A stretch of DNA of 64,000 bases, taken from assembly GCA_049487715.1 (NCBI GenBank), contig CP150562.1:310001-374000 (forward strand), read 5' to 3'. The position numbers and the translations under genes were made by a program. Positions 56,850 through 64,000 of the stretch are shown in pieces (the stretch's first letter is position 1; every line of letters starts with the position of its first letter). The notes beneath the pieces are model-generated. The model ran no database searches. It was not told the DNA's origin and was given only the letters and a program-made list of their open reading frames with translations. This stretch comes from Pycnococcus provasolii (taxonomy: Eukaryota > Chlorophyta > Pseudoscourfieldiophyceae > Pseudoscourfieldiales).

Positions 56850-58922
56850 TTAAGCTGGACGGATTCGGCACTGCGGACATGTGCCAAGCTCCTGCGGCGG
56901 AAGCTCCTCCAAACACTCGTTGTGATAGACATGTCCGCACGGAAGTGCCTCAATGTCTTTCTGGTCCTTCTCCATATCGTCAAGGCAGATGGCGCACGTC
57001 CCTGGAAGCGAACGGCTGTAGCTCTCCTCCATGAGTTCGAAGTAGCGCGTGCGCCAAATGCAAGCGCTGTCGAGGTCCTTCAAACCCATCGCATACGTGT
57101 GCGTGATGTTGAGGAGGAAACGGCACATCGAACCTGCATCCTCGCACTGCTTAGAAGCTTCGTACGCCTTGACGTAATACTCCACGGCGTCCGTGTGACG
57201 CCCGACTGACTGAAGGGCGATCGCCTTTGCGTTGTAAGCTAGGTAAATGCGCCTGTCCTTCGCGCTGCGACCGCCCGCGCTTTTGATCGTCTGCTCCTGC
57301 AGCTTGATCGCCTTCTCAATCGCCTCGTCCGCGTGCCGCAGGCTTGACGTGCTGTCGATGGACGAGTACTCGACGGCAAGTTCGATCAAGCAGCTCGTGG
57401 ACCCACCGAGGTCATTGATGCGATCGAACGTCTCAAGCGCCTTGTTCAGATAGGAGATGGCGTGCTTGTGCTCGTTCAAGCGGCCGTGCGTTTGGCCGAG
57501 GACGTAGCTGGCAAACGCGGACCCGCGCCCGTAGTCACACTCGACGCCCAGCTCGTACGCGCGATTGGCGTGTTTGAGCGCAAGGGTGAGGTCGCCGAGG
57601 CCAACGTACGCATCTGCCAACGCCGTGTACTCTTCCACGAGCACCTTGGAGGCGGAAAAGTTGCGCTGCTTTGCCTGCTCCTGGTCATCCGCCCCATCCG
57701 TGGCTGATGTGTGCGCCTCCACCATCTTGATTGCCTGCAATCTCGTGTTGACCGCTCGGCGGTAGTCACCAGCGCCGAACGCTGCTGAGCCCTCGCCACG
57801 CAGTCGCTGCACCTTCTTGTACACGCTTGGCGGGCTCGCAGCCTTCTCCGCCCTGCTGGCATTGCGTTCGCGAAACGCCGAGGCGCGCTTGCGTATACTC
57901 GAGAAGGGGCTCGTGGGGCTCGTCGCCCGCTCGGCCTTGGAATTCTTCCCAGAAGCCGGCGTCGTCGGACTTGTAGTCGTCGCCGCCGCGTCGCTGCGCT
58001 CGTTCGGGGTCGGGGTGGCTGTCGCGGTCGCCGTATCGGAGGCGCCGTTTTCGGTGGTCTCCGTGCCGTCGCTTGCGCCGTTCGTCTCACCACGGGTCGG
58101 CGGGTCGGCGGACGTGTACTTGCTGCTTCGCGTCGAGGGCGACGTCAGACAGCAAAAAAATAGGCTCGCCGTTGACTTAGGCCGTGTACTTTTTCGCTCG
58201 CCGCGATCATCCGGCCAAGCGGCATTTGCCTCTTGCACCTGGGTCGGTGACGCTGATGCGTCGCCGTCCGCGACGGGGCTGGCTGCGGTTGTCTCCCCCT
58301 CGGTGACGTTTTCGGGTTCTGGCGATTGCGCGTCCACAACCGCCGCCGCCGCTGCCTCCGTCGTCGTCGTCGCCGTCGTCGCCGCCGCCGCCTCGCCTTC
58401 GTCACGCGTACCGGCGGCGGGCGAACGGCTCTCCCCGTCGTCAACGACGTTCACATCCACTTGCGTGAGCTCCGTAGCATCGTCCGCCGTTCCACGTGGC
58501 TCTGTGCTTGTTGTTGGTTCTTCGTCTTCGTCTTCGTCTTGTGCATCGTCGCCCGTCTCACCGTTCCTTCGCCTTTCCGCCGCCTCTCTCAGTTCTCTCT
58601 CCGTCTCCCGAATGAGCTCCTCTTCGTCCGGTTCCGGTTCTGAGTCGGAGTACGAGTACGTGTACGTGTAGTCGCTTCCTGCGCTTTCGTACTTATCTTC
58701 ATCGTCGTCGCTGTACACCGCCTGTAGTCGCGTGAGTCCCGTCGGCGACACTTCTTCTTCTTCGAGACCTTCTTCTTTTAACGACAGTTTGATTCTGCCT
58801 CCTTGAGAATTCCCAGAGTTGGAGCGAGCAGGATTGGACGTGCGTGAATTTCGACCACTACCACCACCGTTACCACTGGACCCTGTCCGCGACGGCACCC
58901 GAGGGTCGTGACTGCTGACCAT
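56850..58922 (-). CDS. TPR protein with C-terminal RING-H2 finger, E3 ligase candidate
   Basis: The 690-residue protein starts at the ATG at 58922. Residues 1-370 are acidic, Ser/Thr-rich and disordered (DEDEDEEP, TATATATP). TPR-like helical repeats cover about 375-630: GDYRRAVNTRLQAIKM, LGDLTLALKHANRAYELG, LNEHKHAISYLNKALETF, SVGRHTDAVEYYVKAYEAS. A RING-H2 finger closes the protein: CAIC, then CGHVYHNEC and CPQC. The TPRs would bind a partner and the RING an E2 enzyme, so a ubiquitin ligase is likely. All eight zinc ligands are present. The gene converges on the CCDC177-like gene with 188 bp between. Confidence 0.85.
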   Translation of the reverse strand: MVSSHDPRVPSRTGSSGNGGGSGRNSRTSNPARSNSGNSQGGRIKLSLKEEGLEEEEVSPTGLTRLQAVYSDDDEDKYESAGSDYTYTYSYSDSEPEPDEEELIRETERELREAAERRRNGETGDDAQDEDEDEEPTTSTEPRGTADDATELTQVDVNVVDDGESRSPAAGTRDEGEAAAATTATTTTEAAAAAVVDAQSPEPENVTEGETTAASPVADGDASASPTQVQEANAAWPDDRGERKSTRPKSTASLFFCCLTSPSTRSSKYTSADPPTRGETNGASDGTETTENGASDTATATATPTPNERSDAAATTTSPTTPASGKNSKAERATSPTSPFSSIRKRASAFRERNASRAEKAASPPSVYKKVQRLRGEGSAAFGAGDYRRAVNTRLQAIKMVEAHTSATDGADDQEQAKQRNFSASKVLVEEYTALADAYVGLGDLTLALKHANRAYELGVECDYGRGSAFASYVLGQTHGRLNEHKHAISYLNKALETFDRINDLGGSTSCLIELAVEYSSIDSTSSLRHADEAIEKAIKLQEQTIKSAGGRSAKDRRIYLAYNAKAIALQSVGRHTDAVEYYVKAYEASKQCEDAGSMCRFLLNITHTYAMGLKDLDSACIWRTRYFELMEESYSRSLPGTCAICLDDMEKDQKDIEALPCGHVYHNECLEELPPQELGTCPQCRIRPA

Positions 58923-59926
58923 AATTATGAGTGTGTATGAAATAACTTAAGGCCAAGGCCGGCGGTTTTTTCTCTTCTTATAAGGTACCCGTAGACTAGG
59001 AAGAAGAGAAAGACTGTTAAGAGTGTTCAGATAACGCCTTAAGGCCGGCCGCGAGTCGTCAAGAGGTGTTAAGGCTTACACGAGTCGCTAAGGCGTGTTA
59101 TTTAAGCCTTATGAATACAGTACACGAGCCGTCGTATCGTATCGTGTTAAGTAACAACTCTTAAAGTAACTCTTTCTTAAGATGAAAATGAAAATGAAGA
59201 TCGTTTTTAATTATTTTATTAGCAAAGGAGCTGCAAAGGAGGGGTGGGAGGCGAACCACTCCCTGCGCGCGTACTAGGAACCCTAACCTTAATTTACTAC
59301 CCTAATTTATTTATGCCATTTCCCCTAATAAAGGTAAACCATGACCGCTGGCAGGTACCGTGGCGCCGTTTTCCTCGTCAAAACGTTTGCTTTTGCGACC
59401 TGCGGACGCGACTACATAATTGCAAAAAAAAATTAAAAAAAAAAAAAACTTAAAGTTTGCACTGGGCAACTAACTGGGCCGTGTACGTAACCAGCGAAAT
59501 GGTCGAAAACAAACTTTTGATTCCACTCGACTTTTGGATTTTTGTCGGACCCGAAGATCCTGTAAAGGTATAGTTCTAATTAGGGCATTACGATCCCATT
59601 ACGATAAGGCATTATTAGCATTAGGGCATTACGTAGGGCAGTTGGGCATTAGGGTTAGCATGAGGGCATTACGATAGGGCAGTTGGGCATTAGGGTTAGC
59701 ATGTGGGCAGTAGGGCATGAGGGCATGAGGGTTAGCATGAGGGCATTAGGGTTAGGGTTAGGGTTCCTTGAGGAGCGTTAACTTCTTAAGGCTACCTTTG
59801 GTAAGAGGAGGCTTAAGCTGTGCCCACATCCGCCATTGCCTCTTAACATCTGCATCTGCTGTATAACATAACGATAACTGCAAGAAGACTTACAACAAGT
59901 CTTTCTTATTAATAAGAAGATAAGAT
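58923..59926. other. Intergenic, no gene seen
   Basis: Divergent upstream region of the TPR-RING and SDR genes. It has AGGCCGGC words near 58956-59050, an A-run at 59424-59448, and the degenerate GGGCATTAGGGTTAGCA array. No ORF with a domain. Confidence 0.55.
59583..59765. repeat. Degenerate GGGCATTA array ending in (TTAGGG)3
   Basis: About a dozen variants of GGGCATTA or GGGCATGA alternate with GGGTTAGCA and GGGCAGTT, then three perfect TTAGGG units at 59746-59765. It looks like telomere repeats that have drifted and re-expanded. The end is 162 bp before the SDR start codon. Confidence 0.85.
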
Positions 59927-61018
59927 ATGCCACCGATTCTTTTAGTCACAGGTGCGAACTCAGGCGTCGGCCTAGCCACGGCTCGTCTAGCGGCGTCGCG
60001 GGGTGTCTTCGTTATCGCACTCTGCCGATCACCCGAGAAAGGTGCGGCCGCTGTCGCCTCAATCAACTCCACGGCGCGTAACGGGGGAGGTGCCGAACTC
60101 GTCCTTTGCGACCTCGCGGACTGGTCGTCTGTCCTTGACGCCGCCGCCAAGATCTCCAAAAGAACTCAAGTCATCAACGCCGTCGTGCTGAACGCGGGAA
60201 TCGCGAAAATCGGTGAGAGCTTTGAAGGACCCACGGTTGACAAACAAGGAATCGACATTGTCATGAGCTTCCTCTTCGGGCACACTCTGCTCGTGCGCGC
60301 ACTGCACCCCGTGCTGTGCAATACAGCCGCCAACGGACGTTGCCGCGTCATATGGACGAGCAGCATCGACCACTGGACGTGCAGCAGCACGCTCGACAAA
60401 AACAAAACGCTCGAACACTGCCGAGGTGAAATGAACGGAAAGTTGAGCTACCGAACGTGCAAGCTCGGACACGTGCAGGTGGCCTTTGCGCTCAACCGAC
60501 GCTACGGTTTGCGCCTGCACCCGTTCAGGGGTAACGGGCGAGTCGAGCATCTTGCGTACACGCCCGGACTCGTGCAGAGTAACTTTGTCGAACGGAGTGG
60601 CATCAACACGCCTGAAAACCGCTGGCTCGTTGCGCTCGTGCAGAAGTGTATCGCGGTGAAGCCGGTGGAGTCCGCGGAGCTCGTCTTGCAGACGATTCTC
60701 TCGAATATCGACGGCGGGTCGTTTGTATACCCGTACACGACGTGCGACGGCCTCAAGTGTTGGGACGAACTGCCGCACGGCAAGCGCGGCCTGTACAAGT
60801 TCCGGTTCGAGATGCTGCAGCGTATTACAGGCTACGGCTTTCGCAATGCGCGCGCCAGCCCCGAGGCGTACGACGAAAAGGAACAGGATGCTCTTCTCGC
60901 CGAAATCGAGCGGTTCTTCACGAAGTGGGCGAGCGAAAAGGGCGTGGCACTGCCTCCGGCGCCGCGCGGCTGGAACAAATTCGACGGCGACTGCCGAACA
61001 TGGGAGTGGGATGACTGA
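59927..61018 (+). CDS. Short-chain dehydrogenase/reductase
   Basis: The 363-residue protein has the classic SDR layout: cofactor loop TGANSGVG (8-15), a CDLADW acidic loop at 61-66, LNAG (88-91), catalytic Ser in IWTSSIDHW (145 or 146), and YRTCK with Tyr175 and Lys179. After residue 190 it is longer than a core SDR, with an extra 80 residues (CDGLKCWDELPHGKRG, then FFTKWASEKG). Size and the CRSPEKG loop suggest an NADP-using enzyme of the retinol-dehydrogenase or 3-ketosteroid-reductase type; the substrate is unknown. No membrane helix is clear. The stop is 42 bp from that of the convergent kinase gene, the tightest pair in the window. Confidence 0.88.
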   Translation: MPPILLVTGANSGVGLATARLAASRGVFVIALCRSPEKGAAAVASINSTARNGGGAELVLCDLADWSSVLDAAAKISKRTQVINAVVLNAGIAKIGESFEGPTVDKQGIDIVMSFLFGHTLLVRALHPVLCNTAANGRCRVIWTSSIDHWTCSSTLDKNKTLEHCRGEMNGKLSYRTCKLGHVQVAFALNRRYGLRLHPFRGNGRVEHLAYTPGLVQSNFVERSGINTPENRWLVALVQKCIAVKPVESAELVLQTILSNIDGGSFVYPYTTCDGLKCWDELPHGKRGLYKFRFEMLQRITGYGFRNARASPEAYDEKEQDALLAEIERFFTKWASEKGVALPPAPRGWNKFDGDCRTWEWDD

Positions 61019-61060
61019 AGATCATGTGTAAAGATTTTTCAGTATACACTTTACATATAA

Positions 61061-63688
61061 CTACTGCTCCTCCTTGTACGGCACGAAGTCCTCCTCCTCC
61101 CAGTCGCTGTCCGACGAGAAGAAGACGTCTTCGCTCTCCACCTCGAGTGCGTCACTGGACGCGTCAGATAATACATTGTCGATGTCGTCGTCGCTATCGT
61201 TGGCACAAGTACCAGTGTCGTCAAGGTTGCCGTCGCGATTCGCAGCTGCTTTGCGATCTCGCTCGGTGGCGTTGGAAGATGCAGTAGCGGTGGTCGATGT
61301 GGGTAAATCAATGCCACCGAGGCGAAGTTCGGCAGCCGCAGCCTTCATCGCCTGAGCACCAGCACGGTCCAGCGAAGCACCTCGAGATGGCTGCGGGCTG
61401 TGCGAGATGTGCTTTCGAAGCGCGCGGCTCATGCACTCCATCTCCTGAGGCACAGCCTCAGTCGCACCTGGATGATGTGATGTATCTGGAGAAGGGCTGG
61501 TCACCTGATTCAAAAACGATTCTTCGGGAGACAGGCTGGAAAGCGGCTGCCGCTCGCGCTGTTCTTCCAAACTTTGCAGCCATATGCGCTCGAGCATCGC
61601 CCATCTGGCATTCGGATCCGACGACCATATGTCAGCGAGAAGCGCCTCGAGGCGTGTTTCGTCGAGAGCCGATATCGTGCCATCAATTGGTGTCGCCTGC
61701 ATATCCTGCTCATTCCGAATGGCTGGTGGCACATTTCTTTCGTCCACAGTGTCCTCTGGGCGTAGCGGAATCACGGCGTCCCTCGCCTGCACGCCTGCAA
61801 AGGCTGGTCCTGGTAAGCGTGCTTCGCTTATCTTCGCGGTGTCAACATCGTCAATGTCTCCACTCCAGGCAGCGACGGACTTTGTCGCGCCATCGGATGG
61901 GCGACCAAGAGCCTCGCGTGGGAAGAGGTCGCTGCGAGATAGCTGTGCAAATGCCCTCTCCATCTCCAGCAACGAACTCTGGTTCGAGGGGAGTGTTTGT
62001 ACGAGCCTGCTGCTGCTGGTAATGCCGTCGGTCGGCCCAGATCCATGATCGAGTGCAGTGTCATCGCATGGAGGCCTTGTCAACGGCAGAGCAAGTCGTG
62101 CCGTCGCCTCCTCAGCCTTCGTGGCAGCATCCAAAAGATCGCGCAATCCATGGTCGTCATCGAGATAATCGTCGTCGTCGTCGACGACGACGTCATCGTC
62201 CACGCAGATATCCTCCTCCACAATCTCAGCATCAGATTCATGTTCCTCAGAAAGAGGAGGGGAAGGAGGAGGCTTGGTGCCATCAGCCTGCTCGCCACGC
62301 TGCCGCGCTCTTGCATCTTCCCCATCTCCCTCCTCCTGTCCCGCCGTCTGCTCTTGATCTTCTTGCTGCTCCTGCTTCTCCTTCTTCGCTTTCATCAGCT
62401 CCTGTTGCTCGCGGCGCTCGCGCACTGCGCGTCGACTTGTGCGCATCTCGTACTCCCACGCCTTTGCTCGCGCCTCAGTCCGGTTGTCACGACACTTGAG
62501 AGCAGACTCGAGCTCGCGTCGACGCATCTGCTCCGCAAGCTGCAAAGCCTCTGACCGCCTCTTCTTTCGTCGCGCCTTGCTCTTTATGGTGGACGACATG
62601 GTTGTGGCGTACTGCAGACTAATGTTGCTTGGATCCTGTGTAACGGTCTCCTGGCCTCTTCGCGACGTCAGCGCTCCGCTGCTCATTGTGCTGGCTGTGC
62701 TCGTAGTGCTCTCGAGCGTGTCTCCGGCGAGCTCCTCGGCGAAAGCCATGACATATCTCTGCGCCATGAGGTCTGCGGCAGACGGCCTGTCTTCCGGCGC
62801 ACTTCGAAGCATCGAGTCTACGAGTCTTGCGTATGGCCTACTGACGTAACTCGGCAGAGGCGCGTAGTTGTTTCTCACCACGCGCACGACGAGCTGCGGC
62901 AAACTTCGAGCGTCAAAGGCGCGCTTGCCGACGGTAGCAAGCTCGTACGCTACGCACCCGAGGCTCCACACGTCCGCCGCAAAAGTGTAAGGTCGGCCGG
63001 ACACCGTCTCTGGCGCCATGTAGTATGGCGTCCCAACGACAGTATGCGCCAGCCCGTCTTGGTCGAGGTGCTTGGCAACGCCCAAGTCAGCAAGGCGCAC
63101 AATTCGGTGACTTCTGCTGAGCAGGATGTTGGCAGGTTTGAGGTCTCTGTGAACGACGTGCGTGCCGTGTATAAAGGTGAGCGCGAACAGCAGCTGCACC
63201 ATCCAGAGCATCGTTTGTCTTTCAGCGAGTACCGTTCCCGCCTCCGCAGTTCTTTTCAGGTACGTGTCAAGGTCGCCTCCGTGGCACCTTCCGAGCACGA
63301 GGCACAGCGTGTTAGTTTTGGGCTCTCGGAACCACCCGTGGAAGTGCACAATATTCGGATGGCAGCAGATGGTTTTCATGAGGTCGACTTCTCTCAGCAA
63401 CGCCATCTCCGCCGTCGCGTTGACGCGATCAAGCTTCTTTATTACTGCCGGTTTGCGCGTCTTGGTGTGCTTCGCTGCGTACACGGTGGCGGAGGTGCCT
63501 CTTCCTAGGAACTTGCCCAGGCGGTACTGCGACGGCTTCAGCTGGCAGTCGAGCGACAGCTGCGGCGGGCTGCCCGTTGCTGAGGTGGACGGGTGCGCGT
63601 TTGATTTGTCGCGGCCTGAACCAACGTCGTCATCCCAGGCCACCGCCGTGGTCGCATCCGCAGCGACCGCGGTGGCGTCGCCGGCCAT
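61061..63688 (-). CDS. NEK-like (NIMA-related) protein kinase
   Basis: From the ATG at 63688 the product has 875 residues. The kinase domain covers about 50-320: GRGTSATVYAA, the Lys in AVIKKL, HRDLKPANILL, ADLGVAKHL (DLG instead of DFG), VGTPYYMAPE and DVWSLGCVAYELA. This pattern is typical of NEK kinases, which act in cilia and cell division; DLG occurs in several active members. A Lys/Arg-rich coiled coil follows at about 370-460, then a long acidic and Ser-rich region with an Asp run (VDDDVVVDDDDDYLDDD). The end is acidic (EEEDFVPYKEEQ). The frame runs on to 63715 without an ATG. Whether it belongs to NEK or a related group cannot be settled by eye. Confidence 0.87.
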   Translation of the reverse strand: MAGDATAVAADATTAVAWDDDVGSGRDKSNAHPSTSATGSPPQLSLDCQLKPSQYRLGKFLGRGTSATVYAAKHTKTRKPAVIKKLDRVNATAEMALLREVDLMKTICCHPNIVHFHGWFREPKTNTLCLVLGRCHGGDLDTYLKRTAEAGTVLAERQTMLWMVQLLFALTFIHGTHVVHRDLKPANILLSRSHRIVRLADLGVAKHLDQDGLAHTVVGTPYYMAPETVSGRPYTFAADVWSLGCVAYELATVGKRAFDARSLPQLVVRVVRNNYAPLPSYVSRPYARLVDSMLRSAPEDRPSAADLMAQRYVMAFAEELAGDTLESTTSTASTMSSGALTSRRGQETVTQDPSNISLQYATTMSSTIKSKARRKKRRSEALQLAEQMRRRELESALKCRDNRTEARAKAWEYEMRTSRRAVRERREQQELMKAKKEKQEQQEDQEQTAGQEEGDGEDARARQRGEQADGTKPPPSPPLSEEHESDAEIVEEDICVDDDVVVDDDDDYLDDDHGLRDLLDAATKAEEATARLALPLTRPPCDDTALDHGSGPTDGITSSSRLVQTLPSNQSSLLEMERAFAQLSRSDLFPREALGRPSDGATKSVAAWSGDIDDVDTAKISEARLPGPAFAGVQARDAVIPLRPEDTVDERNVPPAIRNEQDMQATPIDGTISALDETRLEALLADIWSSDPNARWAMLERIWLQSLEEQRERQPLSSLSPEESFLNQVTSPSPDTSHHPGATEAVPQEMECMSRALRKHISHSPQPSRGASLDRAGAQAMKAAAAELRLGGIDLPTSTTATASSNATERDRKAAANRDGNLDDTGTCANDSDDDIDNVLSDASSDALEVESEDVFFSSDSDWEEEDFVPYKEEQ

Positions 63689-64000
63689 CGCGGCGAGATC
63701 GCGCGAGACACGCACACGCGCGAGTGGCCGGTGGCGCGCTGCAGGAAAACGTTGCGGGGTGTGAACTTGACCACCCTTCGATCCATCGCACCAGGTGGCA
63801 AGCGTGCACGTCTTGAGAGCTCATGGACCATGGGCCATGGCATCTGCCGGTGTTGCAAGACACTCATCAACGTGGTCAAGAATTTGGTTGGTAAACTTTA
63901 CACCACGACTTCGTGCCTTGCATAGTTGCATGAGCTGTTGCACAGGAGTCCGTCGTCCGGGTGCCATGAAGAACAACAGCCGGCGGTTAACGCCCTCAAA
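63689..64000. other. Right edge, upstream of the kinase, no gene assigned
   Basis: A 46-codon minus-strand ORF starts at 63967 and ends near 63827. It could be an upstream ORF or a first exon of the kinase gene, but no support is visible. CATGGACCATGGGCCATGGC near 63821-63842 is a cluster of short palindromes. Confidence 0.35.

Noticed and set aside
57817-58671. 284-codon plus-strand ORF
   Set aside because: Shadow of the acidic N terminus of the TPR-RING gene.

Overview
The window is nuclear DNA of a single-celled eukaryote, probably an alga or related protist of stramenopile or haptophyte type; I cannot fix the lineage. Supporting signs are a CDK with a PITAIRE helix, a NIMA-like kinase, RING/TPR and RINGv ubiquitin ligases, a MIC19-like mitochondrial protein, a GT29 sialyltransferase-like enzyme, long coiled-coil proteins of the kind found in flagella, a candidate selenoprotein, and short blocks of the telomere repeat TTAGGG inside the sequence. 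Two proteins (a DUF1499 protein and a 7-cyano-7-deazaguanine reductase) have possible organelle-targeting N termini. Genes are compact and nearly intron-free: only one gene, 19436-22336, needs introns (two, of 73 and 77 nt).

Layout. 14-6029: two unknown genes, a ferredoxin-fold-like protein and a GT29 enzyme. 7096-12066: a complete but frame-broken DIRS/PAT-like tyrosine-recombinase retrotransposon with split direct repeats. 12647-18727: a RINGv protein, a Cys-rich secreted protein, a DUF1499-like membrane protein and a protein with five INT_rpt repeats. 18859-19140: a minisatellite whose units carry TATA-like boxes, between two divergent genes. 19436-25712: a YHYH/mucin-like surface protein, a small unknown gene, a SelU-like peroxiredoxin with an in-frame TGA and a candidate SECIS, and a MIC19-like gene. 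25800-35893: an internally duplicated MerT-HMA metal protein, a secreted Cys-rich protein, a sterol-glucosyltransferase-like enzyme and coiled-coil membrane proteins. 37590-45674: an AT-hook protein, a WW-domain membrane protein, QueF, an unknown gene and a CDK. 46027-47340: relics of a second retroelement (RNase H) and a PIF/Harbinger transposase. 48049-63688: a giant GT4-like/GT2/carbohydrate-binding protein, a second DUF1499 protein, a CCDC177-like coiled coil, a TPR-RING protein, an SDR and a NEK-like kinase.

Organisation. Genes often alternate strand, giving many convergent pairs with only about 40-230 bp between stop codons. Five of six telomere-repeat blocks lie 78-336 bp upstream of a start codon, which suggests use as promoter elements. 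Several genes concern the cell surface and glycans (GT29, mucin-like YHYH protein, sterol glucosyltransferase-like protein, GT2 giant), but nothing shows they form one pathway. Start codons were chosen as the first ATG that fits; some upstream in-frame extensions are open and are noted.
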